The notes: generated from the sequence alone by a model not told the origin. Counted from the stretch's first letter, positions 25,901 through 37,271 are shown. The stretch is DNA of 64,000 bases from Hydractinia symbiolongicarpus (GCF_029227915.1 NC_079886.1:24652501-24716500), one strand, 5' to 3'. Translations and numbers: made by a program.

Positions 25901-26883
25901 CCATCAGGAAATCTGAAACGGAAGGAAATATTCCTGACGAGTTTTTATGTCCAATTACACGTGAACTGATGTCTGATCCAGTTTTGGTCGCAGGTATGCC
26001 AGCAGAATTTCAACGTGTTTTTAACTCTCCTCCAAAGTGTCTTTCAGGTGTAAAAGTTTTTTTGTTTTTTTCTGTGTTTGCATTATTTTTAGATTTCTAA
26101 TAAGGAGTGGTAATTACATATTTCTCAGCTGTTCATCTACATCGTTTTAATTTATCTACCTCGTGTATATTATATTTTCTAACCTGCTGCTTATACTTTC
26201 TTGCTTAATCTTAATATTTTTATTTCTTTGTCTTACTTCCTTTGTATTACGTGATGGCTCACAAATAAAAAACTTCAAGCTTAACGTCAATCCGACGTTT
26301 AGATTTTACAACCTCTCTCCCTCCTTTCTTCTTTCCTTCCGCCCTCCCTTCCTTCCTTCCCTCCGCCCTCCCTCCTTGGCTTTAATGTCAAAATCAAAAC
26401 GCGTAATATTGAATATCCACCAATCCCTGAAAGCACTCCGACATATTCTCCTGTTTAGCGTGTAGACAAAAAATGCTTTCTGTTCTTCAAAATGTATATC
26501 GCAGTAATAAATATTAAAACCTAAGGATTTAAGCCCTTCCCCCCTTAACGTCGAATTGATACACTTTTTTTGTGGGTCAAACTCACACGATTTAAAGCAG
26601 AAGTCGACATGGTAACTTGTGTACAAATCGCATGTCTTCTACGTTTGTAGATATTTCAGCTGAATAACCAATTACTTCGAACGCGTAAAACTTTTTCGCT
26701 TTTTCTTTTACAGATGGTTTCACTTACGAGAGATCTTCAATAACGGCGTGGATAAAGTCAGGAAAAAGTACGAGTCCTATGACGAATAGACCGATGCAGC
26801 ATACCAATTTAATACCCAATCGTTCCTTAAAAAGTGCCATTATGAGATACTTTGGACCTGCACCTTTGGAGTTTTGCGTGTGA
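22986..26883 (+). CDS. WDSUB1: WD40 repeat, SAM and U-box domain protein (WDSUB1 orthologue)
   Basis: Ten exons: 22986-23592, 23678-23779, 23869-23974, 24056-24089, 24239-24279, 24546-24646, 25245-25291, 25511-25670, 25859-25993, 26714-26883. They total 1503 nt, 500 aa, all in phase. Residues 1-330 are WD40 repeats (GHTNDVNCCAFS, DKTIRLW, DSTIILW, DETLRVW, DKTVIIW, DKTVQVW). A SAM domain follows at about 350-415 (WSIEDVCSWLHNIGLEQYV) and a U-box at about 425-497 (IPDEFLCPITRELMSDPV...DGFTYER...SPMTNRPM...PNRSLK). U-box proteins act as E2-dependent ubiquitin ligases with the WD40 part as likely substrate reader; the cellular substrate is not known to me. Domain order and length (human about 476 aa) match WDSUB1. 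The first donor is a weak GTTAAA. An ATTAAA at 27048-27053 could be the poly(A) signal. Confidence 0.95.
25994..26713. other. Last WDSUB1 intron with a pyrimidine-rich tract
   Basis: The 720-bp intron splits the U-box just before DGFTYE. It contains a CCTT/CCCT-rich pyrimidine stretch at about 26310-26380. Open frames over this tract on either strand are low-complexity artefacts. Confidence 0.6.
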
Positions 26884-28122
26884 TCATGCGAAAATAATTT
26901 CCAAAAAAATTGATGCGACGCCTTCTTCGTTGGGTGGTGTGGATTTGAAACATATATGTAGCGTATTTATATTTCAAGTATACGCGAAAAATACCGAAGA
27001 ACAAAAGTGGTGGTGAAGAGCGCATGGTGGACATTTGCTAATTATACATTAAAACAAAAATTATTTGCAAGGATCAAATATTGTTTAATTGGGTTAATAT
27101 TTTGAATATTTTAGCGCACATTTGTGGAGTACAAAGATCGCTGGGTTTTTAAAGACCATTAAGGGTTATAGTCCGTAGTTACATCACAGTTTATGCACTT
27201 GGTACCGTATTGCGCCCTTTTTCGACGACCCGTAATAACGCGCGTTTTTCTTACGTCGAACTTTGATAGTAAAAATTTGTTCAGGCGTAAACTCTTCAAG
27301 TTTCTTGGCAAAGAGGGCGTGGGCGTGAAAAAGACAGAAATGCACGCAGTGTTGATGAAAACGAATAAGTAGTTATAGTTTTTATTTTTATTACTTTTTT
27401 TTTCTCACATGCAATCGTAAATTATATATATTGTAAAAATAAGTTTATAAACTAATTTAAAATGGAATATATAATGAAAATTACCAAACTGTTTTTGTTG
27501 TATATTAGTCAAGGTGTAAACATTGCTTAAAAAATTAGTCAAATGCATCAAAAACTGAATTCTATGTTACACACAAAGCTCAAATCTTTCTAAGAAAAAA
27601 TATCAAACTGAGATTTACTGATTTTATCTACTGAATTTGTTTAAACAAAAAACCTATGTCTTGATTTATTACCATTAAGTGTTTCTCTTCAAAGGACTAT
27701 GTGTTAAGAGCTTTTACAGCTTAAATCAGATTGAAAAAACGTCATTAATATACCCTTTTGCCTTTTCTGGTACTTGCGTACTATACCCTTGCCTGTGCCT
27801 CCCATGTCTTGCTTACCCCTGCCTTGCTTATCCTGTTTCCTTGCCTGCCTTTGCCGTGTCCGCAACCCTTTCGAGACATTATTTCTTTTCGAAACCCAAC
27901 ACGTTTTGCATTACTCCTAACCTCTCTGACTCTTCTCTCTCCTCTCAGGACGATTGTATTTTATGAATGCCTCCACTTGCAAAGACGACTACGGCCTTGT
28001 CATAGTTTGTCGTTCGACGTCAGCTAGCAGATTAGATGTTAGTAAATACACTTTGCTTCTGTTGCTATAGTGACAAAATGAAATGGCGTAACAATTACCA
28101 ATGATGCATTGAATTGTGTTAA
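26884..28122. other. Intergenic region between WDSUB1 and the next gene
   Basis: Contains the WDSUB1 3' UTR at its left end and a pyrimidine-rich stretch around 27770-27960. Plus-strand frames there (95 and 89 codons) are Cys/Leu/Pro-rich and resemble nothing known. No RNA gene is seen. Confidence 0.5.
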
Positions 28123-28156
28123 TGACGTCAATGAAGTTATAAAGTATTTGACGTCA
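28123..28156. promoter_or_regulatory. Pair of full CRE palindromes (TGACGTCA)
   Basis: Two perfect TGACGTCA sites at 28123-28130 and 28149-28156, 26 bp apart start to start and about 170-200 bp before the ATG at 28324. CREB/ATF-type bZIP factors bind this palindrome. Two perfect 8-mers so close in AT-rich DNA are unlikely by chance, so a promoter role for the 28324 gene is inferred. A related CGACGTCA lies near 28014-28021. Confidence 0.5.
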
Positions 28157-28323
28157 GTTAATTTTTCATAGTTTTGAAGTAACCATCAAAACGATTACAA
28201 GTTTTTTGTTCGTACGCGAAATTAAAAGATGTTTTAAATTTAAAAAGTATAACGAGAAAGTTATTGAGCGCTTAAAGCGACCAAAACAATGAGGCGCAAG
28301 AAGCTTCAAATTAACGCTCGGTA

Positions 28324-31300
28324 ATGGGCAACACTTTATTAAGATGTGTAGGTAAAAAGAAGAAATCGCGCGTCACTCCAATCGTTGACGTGTGTTACAA
28401 CAAGTCTGCTACTGTTTGCGAAGATCCTACACCATACGTATCCGCAATCTCCCCGATCGAAGCACCAATCAAAGCTGTTGTTCAGACACCATATCCAGAA
28501 TTGCCATCAATTGCTGAAGATGGTGGAGAGCTTCAACTGTATAAGAAGGAGGAGCCTTGCATTGACGACAGTGAATCCGAAGTGGAAGAACCAACTCCAG
28601 TGTGCTTACGTCCAAGTTCAGCAAACACTAACCTTGTGATTGTGAAGCCAAAGGTAAACCACGCTGAGCCAGAGAGTGATGCAGAAGCAGGAACAGTGAT
28701 CAATGTAAAATCCTGCAATAATGCGTATGCGGAAACAGAAGCAGAAGTGTTGGTTAGAGAAGAGCAAGAGCAAATGGAAAATGAGATGAGAAAGAACATT
28801 GCTAGGGCAGCACGTCAGAAAAGAAGGTAAGGTTTATCGGATTTGAGTTTTGTATGTTTTCCTATATGACATTATTTTTTCTATAATTACTCTTTAAAAT
28901 GACAAAAGAACTTACACTCACAGATTCATATGTCACTGATATAACTGCTATACTATTTTTATATTAAGCAATACAGACGGTTTTTACACGCCAAGACAAT
29001 GTTATTCGTCCAAATACTCTCTTTATATATGATCGTTTATGAATATGGCTAACCCCCAGTTTCAATTGGTAATGCGAGTAGCGTTTTAGTACATATAAAA
29101 ATCTTATTAAAGCTAATATTGTTTATCATACAGCCTGTGAAAATCTCAGACAAAAATGAAATAGGCAAGTATAATTCACTCTGTTACGCATTATTTCTAC
29201 AGTCATCTTCCGCCACTGCTTTTTCTTGGTCAGGGGTTAAAAAACAACTTTGTTTGTCAGGAAAGGGCAGAGCGGCGCGTTAAGCGCAAAAAAAGGGGGA
29301 AAGAACTGAAGGAAGGAAGAAAGAGGAAAACTATAGAACAAAAAGCCAGACCATTGAGAAAATTGTTTGCCAAAATATTGTTTACTCATTTTTTTCTGAC
29401 ATTTGTATTTAAGTTACATCCCCTTCTTAAAGCCGAAAGAATTCGTTCTCATTTTTGCAGTCCTTATTATTATCTGGTCCGGTTTGTACGTGGACACATC
29501 TTTTGAAACACTCAACACTAAAATCAAAATAAACCATTACCCTTAACCAACTATACTAAATTACTAAATCACTCAGGTGTAATGAAAATTTAATGTCTTT
29601 AAAGGGATTATGCTCTAATTTCTTTATGGTAAACAAGACTTTTTTAATCCTAAGTTCCTCCGGTGTCTTATAGCTTTGAATTACTTCTTATACCTTGCTA
29701 CTTTCTGGATGTTACTATGATCATAGGGAAGAGGTACAACGTGTGCGATCGGAAAATGGTATCAACCTTGTGGATACAGCCGCCGGTGTCCTGAATTTGC
29801 TTAGCAAAGTTGAACTGTTACCAACTCTAACACCTACTCCTCCGCCAGTTCTTTCTCCAATCCATTCCCCTGTGCAATCACGTGATGCATCACCTGAACG
29901 GTTACCTGTGGAATGTTCTGCGCAACCTGAGGCACCAACAGTCATAACTACACCAACAGTTCGAACACGCGGTGATGGTATGAGCAGACCAACATCTCGC
30001 TTATTCAGCATCTCAATTGACATTCCACTGGTTCCGCGAGTAGATACACCGAGACCAAATAGTAATTCACTAATGGAGAAGAGCAATAGTGACATAAATG
30101 TTACAGCTGAAGAGGATTGCAATGGTCCTGTTATTAACAACAGTTTGGTTAGTGGGAAACAACCGTGGTTTCACGAACAAGTTGTTTTGAACAAGTTAGG
30201 TAAGTGCTGTGTCCATGTGTTTTCTTATTTTCTGTGTTCAAAACTTTTATTTTGGGCAGATTAATTCACTAATTATGTTGACGGGCAGTCCTGTGGATTT
30301 TTCCACGAATTTGACTAGCAATAATAAAAGACATAATTTCGTCATCTGCTCATTTTTACTTGCATTGAGAACTAGAACCATACCTTTTCATACTTAAAAA
30401 GTTAAGTGTATTGATTAAAGGGAACTACGATGCTTACATAAAAAAGTTTTTCCCGTTTTATAAATCTGTAACTGTCAAACATGCCTCTATATTTGCAACA
30501 TAGAATTAGCACAGAACGCTGAAACAGAAATTGCAGACATAACATCGGAAGTTAAAAAGAAAAAGAAGAAGAGGAAGAAGAAGAAAAAGAAAACAACTGG
30601 AGAGAATGAAATCGTGCTAACAAACCAGCTGAGCATGAAGAAGATTGAGCAGTTTCTCGAAACACGAGAACATATCGATAAAACAGAATTTGATTTGGTT
30701 GTTCAAAACCTTGTCAATTCAAACGCTGGACAGGAGATATTCCCTGAATCTAGAAAAGGCATTCCATTTGCGCATTCTACATATAAGATCCCTAGAATGC
30801 CTACACTACCAACTACATTCCCTTCAAGGGATGATTCCCAGAATGCATTTGCAGCCGCACTTCACACCACCAGGTCAGCGGTTACAAGTCGTTTTCCTGT
30901 AATCAGTGACCGAACAATGAATGAAAGAGAGACGTTTACATCTGGTAGAGAGTTCATGCGTAGGTCACCAGTTGGAGGAAACGTATATAGCATAGCGAAA
31001 TTACCTGGCGTTGCAGAAAACCATGCCAGTTTAGTCAACAAAGCACCAACACAGAAAGATTACCATACTGGACTAGCAACTTCCTTCAAAAGTCAAAAGT
31101 CATATGTTTTTAGCCGAAATATCATTGACTCGATTGTGCAAGGAAGCAATGCAAGTATGAAGAGCGAAAGAAGCAGAGTAGGCAAGGCATCTTCGTCCCG
31201 CCTTCCCGTCGTTGCTAACAACTGTATGATGGGAGCGACAGCACGTAAGTGTTTATTTTTTATACAATTTGTTGACTTCGAGCTCGATTTATTCTCTATG

Positions 31301-32096
31301 TTTATGAAAATCATTTTCTAGTAAAAATTTCTGAGCCGTATTTTCCAAGAAATAATCATAAAAGTATCATATTTCAATATTACATTAAAACGTCATCTTC
31401 GGTCTTTGGGTCTCGTCATCCTCAAACATCGTCAACCTCGCCCCAAGACTTGTTTGGTTTCTTTATGTCCGTTCCAATATAAAAAATACAAGTCCTGGGG
31501 AAGAGATTGAACTGCTTATAAAGTTATCTGAAAAGGCGTCTAAGGTTTAATTATCCTTTTCATGGGAGACCTTTAGAATGTGTTCGATGATGATTAAATA
31601 ACTTCCATCCTGTTTGCTGTTTGAGATCTCATCGTTGATAACTTTGTTTTTTTATTCAGGTGACCCTTTGCCTTTCCCTGAAGATGACGTCAGTGCAGAA
31701 GCATTAATCTCTTGTTTCCATGGTAATTCACACAAAGACATGGTTGAAGTGGAACCTTACAATGGAAACTTAAGCAGTCTACCACCCATCTTGAGTAAGC
31801 CGTTAGTGTCATCACATGCTGTCACTGGTCGGATTGAAATTGATGACAATGAAATAAGAGAATTGTTTGGTTGTCAGGATGATCCGTTAACACAAATACA
31901 GCAGCTACGAAATACACGGTATGATAATGGCCCACCATCGTCATTGATATGCCAACACAAAGCCCTTCAACAGTCATGCAAATTTTGCAATCGACCACCA
32001 TCAAGAGGAGGCCGGGTGTTGATGAATTGGTTAAACACCAAAAAATTGAAACGCCTGAAAAAACAACGCCCACCCGATGAATTCATCGAAGAATGA
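28324..32096 (+). CDS. Unrecognised 717-aa protein with N-myristoylation signal and Cys/His cluster
   Basis: Four exons: 28324-28826, 29727-30199, 30504-31244, 31660-32096 (2154 nt, all phases match). I do not recognise the family. The N-terminus MGNTLLRCVGKKKK has Gly2, Thr5, a nearby Cys8 and a basic run, as in myristoylated and palmitoylated membrane-anchored proteins. Residues about 140-185 are highly charged and likely helical. Residues 215-310 are Pro/Ser/Thr-rich and look disordered. A basic block (K343-K355, one Arg) could bind nucleic acid, lipid or importin. Near the C-terminus Cys670, His672, Cys679 and Cys682 form a possible small zinc site, followed by a basic tail. Start choice rests on the first ATG before an open frame with the lipidation motif. 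A dually anchored, mainly disordered regulatory or scaffold protein is inferred. Confidence 0.75.
30281..30318 (+). mobile_element. Helitron-like 3' end fragment
   Basis: A degenerate copy of the hairpin end seen at 1716-2353: TCCTGTGGATTTTTCCACGA, then ATTTGACTAG. The stem is partly decayed and no 5' end is seen. It lies in the second intron of the 28324 gene. Confidence 0.5.
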
Positions 32097-32123
32097 ACAA
32101 TCTTTTTTATGTATTTTATGTGA

Positions 32124-32375
32124 AAGGGTGGGAAATGTAGGGTGGGGAATGGGGGTGGGATGGAGGGAGGGTGGGAGGGAGGGAGAAAGGGGAAGGGAAA
32201 AAGGGAAAAGAGGAGGGGGGAAGGGGGGAGGGTAAAATGGAGGGGGAACGGGGAGGGTAAAATGGAGGGGGGACGGGGAGGGTAAAAAGGAGGGAGAGGG
32301 ACGGAGAGGGGGTGAAGAGGGAGGGAGGGAAGAAAAAGAGGGAAGAAAAAGGGAAAAGGAAGGGGTATAGTTTAG
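32124..32375 (+). repeat. G-rich polypurine tract with a 25-bp tandem repeat
   Basis: About 250 bp almost purely of G and A on the plus strand, starting about 30 bp after the stop of the 28324 gene. It contains three 25-bp units beginning AGGGTAAAA at 32229, 32254 and 32279, plus many GGG and GGGG runs. The complement yields an artificial Pro/Ser-rich frame. Such tracts can form triplex, R-loop or G-quadruplex structures; a role in transcription termination is speculative. Confidence 0.85.
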
Positions 32376-33647
32376 GAAGGGGTGAGATTTTTTTACTTTT
32401 TTTTTACTTCGCATATAAATTTTTGTTCTTTTTTTTCTGCTGTATAAAATATCTCAATGCTGGGGAGTTGTACTTGGCAGACCGCTGCCCCTGAAAATAA
32501 GTATAATTCCCCAGGGTCGAGATCACCTAACTTATGCGAAGTTTTGATGCTCATTGTTTTCTTCAGTGAGTGTCATGTTAGAGAATGCACGAATGCATTC
32601 TTTTATTTTTCAGGGAGAGGCAAAAATTTTTTCATTTTGGTTTACTTTTTTAAAATTTGGGATAATTACGGATAAATACGGATAAATACTTACTTTGCCT
32701 CTCCCTGTATTTTGAGCATTCTACTAGAGTAGGATGCATGTCTCACCCCTTCCTAAACATTTTTAAAATCGGGTTGTAAATATTTACCTTATCATGTATC
32801 ATAATATAAGCGCATGCGCACTAAAATCTATTACAATGTGTTTTGATTTTGTAACTTTCTGCATTTTTGCCCACGATTTAGTTTTATTCTAATTTTTGCA
32901 TGTAGGCAATCATGTAGTTTCTTTTTTGTTTGCGCTTATTTATTGTCCAAGTTTTCCATCTTCACGTGAATGCTATGTTTTTTTTTGTATAAACACTTTG
33001 AAAACTATCGACGTTACTCTAAAGATTACAGATATCGTATCAACGTGCCTTTTTTTTGAAAATAAAAAGAACTTTGAACGAGAGTTGGTTATTTGGAAAG
33101 TATTTCTACAAAATTTTCCTAGTTTGTGACCTTGTCATGTGCACATATTGTAAGCACTGCTTAGTACCATTACCTCGTACGACTACTTGTTAATCACTCT
33201 CTTTCGTCAAATCAAACAAATCGTCAACCACTATTGTAAGTTTTTAAGTTATAAGTGTGTGTACGATGTTTGTTTCCGTAAAGCGAACTAAAGACAAAGC
33301 ATTTAATCTTCACGTTTGGCTTGATTTCTATTTAGAACTAATAGTAGATTTAGAATGGGAGGAAAGAGTTCTTGCGGTTAAAGTAATCCCACATTGAATG
33401 AAGTATAGTTTTCGTATTGCGAGAAATTTTGGCATGTTGTAGAGCTGAGAAGGAAAGGGATCGATCTAAGCTGTAACATTATTTCGACATTCTATATTCC
33501 GTGTAAGGATTTGTTATATACATTGCTATAAAAAATATTAAATTTCGTATTAATTTATCAACTTCCACATAACACTGTCTTTGTATCCAACAGCATTGTA
33601 TCCAACTGTTTACATTACTGGGACCGAAGTTGGTGATTATATCTGCG
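32376..33647. other. Intergenic region between two convergent genes
   Basis: Lies between the plus-strand 28324 gene and the minus-strand GPCR, so it must hold both 3' UTRs. An AATAAA at 33061-33066 (plus) is a possible poly(A) signal. Nothing else is recognised. Confidence 0.45.
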
Positions 33648-34760
33648 TCACAATATCGTGTTTTCTGGTATCATCAATGATGTGATTTCGTCTTCCGCTG
33701 CTGGTACAAGTTGTAAGTGCATGGGCGTGTTTTCAGTACGATTATGTGCTGAGTGTCCATTTTTCACTTTCAATGCTGATGTTTCATTAATTAAATCCGA
33801 ATTTTCCAGCAACGAATCCGTTTTTGTTATTATCCTTTTATAATACCTTATTATCCTCTCATTTCGACTTATATATACTATCGAATTCATACCCGAATTG
33901 TAAACTAATAGTAAATGTGACCATGGAATCATATAATGGTAGTACTCACTAAAGGAATTTTTATCCAGCAGAAATATTCCCATGGTAGCGAATATAATCA
34001 TGAGTGGTAAATAACAAAGAATGACGACGAGGGTTATAATAAGGATGGTTTTTGTGACTTTACCATGATATTGAGCTATGTTCTGTTGAAAACGTACTGT
34101 GCTTGTTCTACTTGTGGTTTTAATATAAAACAGCAAACACACGTTTAACACGATCATACCCGTCACGACGATCACGACATACGCCGACGTAAAGATCAAA
34201 AACACGGCATGGTGTACATGATCTAAAGTTTGCGACACGTATGTATACCATGTTGCGTAAGCTATTGAGAATAAAATTTGTAGCACAAAGATAAACTTTA
34301 CGGCAGCCGGTGTTGTAAATTTTGCAGCCTTTGTATTTTTTGTGATGATGGCGTAACGAAACAAAGAGATTATCACTAAAATCAGCATGGACAGGCTTGG
34401 GAATAGCGCATTGACAAACGCTTGAGCAGCAACTAGTGTACAATTACTTTCTGTACCATTCATTACCATGAAGAGCTGAATTGGCACTGTTAACATTCCA
34501 GTTAGTAGATCAGACACGGACAGAGAGAGAAACAACTTCTTTGATATGGACAACTGTTTGTTTGTTTTCAGTAATCCAACAATCATGAGAATGTTCGAGA
34601 ATAAAATAAACACAAACCCAAAGGCATAAATTATCGCCATTAAAACATTATTCGCGTCTTCTAAAGAATTATTTGTGAAGATCCTAAAACAGACGTCACT
34701 CTTGTTTAAAATATGATGACTTATGTTTCTTGATCGCTGTGTTTTTGCTGACATCAGCAT
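33648..34760 (-). CDS. Class A (rhodopsin-like) G-protein-coupled receptor, divergent
   Basis: A single-exon ORF of 370 aa with seven hydrophobic segments. TM1 has the GLLKTN..SIS-type first loop (FSNILMIVGLLKTNKQL), TM2 SLSVSDLL, TM3 ends SLFRYAII where DRY would be, TM4 ATWY, TM6 CYLPLMII in place of CWxP, and TM7 NSGMNSIVY in place of NPxxY. An NRT site lies in the tail and NIS/NKS sites at the N-terminus. The TM3-start Cys (SNC) is present, but loop 2 has no Cys; instead the N-terminus has DVCF. The closest relative in the window is the receptor at 43604-44611. Ligand unknown; amine, lipid or peptide cannot be distinguished. The long tail rich in Ser/Thr could be phosphorylated. Start: first in-frame Met; Met3 is an alternative. 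Confidence 0.9.
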   Translation of the reverse strand: MLMSAKTQRSRNISHHILNKSDVCFRIFTNNSLEDANNVLMAIIYAFGFVFILFSNILMIVGLLKTNKQLSISKKLFLSLSVSDLLTGMLTVPIQLFMVMNGTESNCTLVAAQAFVNALFPSLSMLILVIISLFRYAIITKNTKAAKFTTPAAVKFIFVLQILFSIAYATWYTYVSQTLDHVHHAVFLIFTSAYVVIVVTGMIVLNVCLLFYIKTTSRTSTVRFQQNIAQYHGKVTKTILIITLVVILCYLPLMIIFATMGIFLLDKNSFSEYYHYMIPWSHLLLVYNSGMNSIVYISRNERIIRYYKRIITKTDSLLENSDLINETSALKVKNGHSAHNRTENTPMHLQLVPAAEDEITSLMIPENTIL

Positions 34761-36363
34761 ATTGAGTACTCCCTTCTGTTGCTTTCAATGTGATGTAATA
34801 AATGAGATTATTTCGATCAAAGATGGTACTTTCTTATGAATTCTTTATGAATTCACTTTAGCTGTCTGTTGAGCGATAGATGTAAGTCTGTTTGAGTTCG
34901 ATGTGACTGAAGGAATGGTTTGTGAAAAAGTGTTATCTTTCCCATTTACAAAGTTATTTTCAGTTTTAACAATTTTCAAAAAATTTTAACCATTATCTAC
35001 AATTTGTTTTGCATTCTTTTTTTTTACTTCTACAAATGAAAGTTATTTCAATCCTTTTTTCTTCTTCTTCTTTTCTTTTTTCTTCCTTATTCTTTTTCCT
35101 CCTTTTTCCTATTCTTCGTCAATCTATTGATATTTTTTTTTAATCAAACTCATTTTATATTTAATTTCTTATCGTTCTTATAACTTAAGAAGCTTATAGA
35201 AAGTTTCCAAAACCATTACTTAATATCAGCTACGACTCACGTTCTTTAAAAAGCCATACACCAAAACTACTCACAAACAAAATCTCGCCTTGAAAGCTGT
35301 ACAGATAAGAATCTAACTATTTATATTAAGCATAGGAGACAATAATAACTTCTACAGGTTATATTCTTAAACTATTCGTTTTAATTGTAGTCTTGTTTTT
35401 TTTTTGTTTTTTTTTATTTAAACATGGAAGCTTACATGACGGTAGTTTTTTTTGTTCTTTCCCTCTGATACTCATTCTATATAAATAATATATTTGTACA
35501 GTGCAAAGCTTCGATTCAATTCATTTTTATTGCAACTTTTTCATAACATGCTTTTATGATATTTAGTTTTTATATTTACATTAGAATTTTTAAAACAGCT
35601 GTATAACAGATTTAAATAGTTTCACGTCTGAAAATTTTTATTGATGCTAATGTAATTAATTTAACTATTCAGGAAGATCGAGCCAATTTTTTTATCATTC
35701 GTGCAAAAGCCGTTGGAAACTTCTTTTCTAGATAAACATAAAAAGAAAATATAAACTTCGTTTCCAGTCCATCTTAAAGTTATTGAAGTAGAGCGTTTGT
35801 TACAAAATCCATCAAAAATCATAAACCACATAATTCGCAAAATCTTCGAAATAAAAAATTAAATAAAAACATAACAAACAAGCCCGATGAAAACATTTAC
35901 TGTTCACAAACTGACACAAAACTAATTATGCTTTATATGAATATGACTCCATTTATCGATTTTAGCACAGACAAAAAGTATATTGTTAATTGCACGAATT
36001 TGTTAACCCTAAAATACTTGTATATCTTTGTGTTTCACGTGCACAACGTGTTAAAGATACATAAAAAATCATATTTGCAACGATTGTCAAATAAAGGTTT
36101 AACACAAAGCTCGTCATCTAAAAAGTTTTTCTGACTCCGCTCCAGGAAAAGAAAAAACAGATACATTTCATTGCTATATATAAATACAATATTTTTATAA
36201 TGTAATTACATAGATTTCATTGACCAATAACTTTAACGAACCAATCACATTGCATTTTATATAGGTGAATATTTATCATAGCACATCCGTATTTAATTCT
36301 CAACAGAGAATGGTTCACCTCGATCAGACCTCTGATCATGACGGGCGAGTATAATGCGTGTAA
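34761..36363. other. Intergenic AT-rich stretch upstream of the GPCR
   Basis: Contains a T/C-rich tract (about 35055-35110) and poly(T) runs near 35398-35415. No coding similarity or defined repeat. Confidence 0.5.
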
Positions 36364-36461
36364 GTCATATTGAAGAAGAACTACTTTGTTCATCACTAAC
36401 ATACTACCAAGCAGTGAGCGGGATTCGGCAGTATGTTGGTTAAGTAGTTCTTCAATATGAC
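36364..36461. repeat. 98-nt imperfect hairpin
   Basis: GTCATATTGAAGAAGAACTACTT at the left (with a 3-nt bulge) pairs with AAGTAGTTCTTCAATATGAC at the right; a second stem pairs CTAACATACT with AGTATGTTGG (one G-T pair). The ends are thus an 11-bp and a 9-bp stem, then an asymmetric loop, then about 10 bp. It could be a foldback element remnant or the precursor of a small RNA. Sequence alone does not decide. Confidence 0.6.
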
Positions 36462-36870
36462 ATTGCATTTTGTTTCTCATTTTATCCAATCAGATAGCGT
36501 ATGTTTTATTACTGGCTTTTTATAGTGACAAAACGTAGCGACAATTTTTCGAACAAAACTATCAAAACTATTAAAGTTTTCCCTGCTTCCTACAACTTCT
36601 TAATCTATTCGGTAGTCTAATAACGCAAGTAACAGGATAACAAAAAATTTAAAAAAATTTGAAGTCTTACCACCACAGATTATTACCCCCACTCACCCCT
36701 TTTATTAAAGGCCCGCTCTGCTCTTCCCCTCCTAATAATACAAATTGAAATGAATTTTCATTAGGGTTAATACATGAAAGGTAACATCGCGTACATCACG
36801 CAAAAAAATGCCTAGCAGTCAAGCCAAAGACACTGTGGTGAGGTGAGCAGATCTGATGACACAATTTGAA

Positions 36871-37271
36871 TACCGTAATGCTTCGAATAAACGCCCCTTC
36901 TATTAAACGCCCCCTCGAATAGACGCCCCTCCTTTTCAGTTACTTTTAAATAAACCCCTCCTTGAATAAAAGTCCCTCCCTCATAAGGGGAGTTTATGCG
37001 AGGCGATAGTAAAAGTATACTTACTTACTTTTTTCCTAAATCTTAGGTTTAAGGTTGGAAATTTAGCTTTTCGCTTTTAAAATTCATTATCTGTTGTGAA
37101 GATATATATTATAGATATCCTTAAAAACTGCAAAAGAGACAAAGTGTATTAACTTTAATAAACGTCTCCTCTTTTAAACGCCCCCTCGAACAGAAGCCCC
37201 CCCCCCCCCCAAATAAAAAATGTCAAAAAATTTAATAAACGCCCCGGGCGTTTATTCGAAGCATTACGGTA
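36871..37271. mobile_element. MITE with 26-bp perfect terminal inverted repeats
   Basis: The left end TACCGTAATGCTTCG and the next 11 bases (36871-36896) are the exact complement of 37246-37271. If TA is the target duplication, the element is CCGTAATG...CATTACGG between TA dinucleotides. Inside, AAACGCCCC-like units recur (about 36888-36975, 37160-37200, 37237-37245). The right end adds a palindrome in which AATAAACGCCC is followed by its complement. No transposase is encoded. Confidence 0.8.

Noticed and set aside
26163-26626. Overlapping ORFs on both strands in the last WDSUB1 intron
   Set aside because: They translate a CCTT-rich simple tract and lack similarity to any family.
32031-32414. 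Pro/Ser-rich minus-strand ORF
   Set aside because: It is the complement of the G-rich purine tract and overlaps the last exon of the plus-strand gene.
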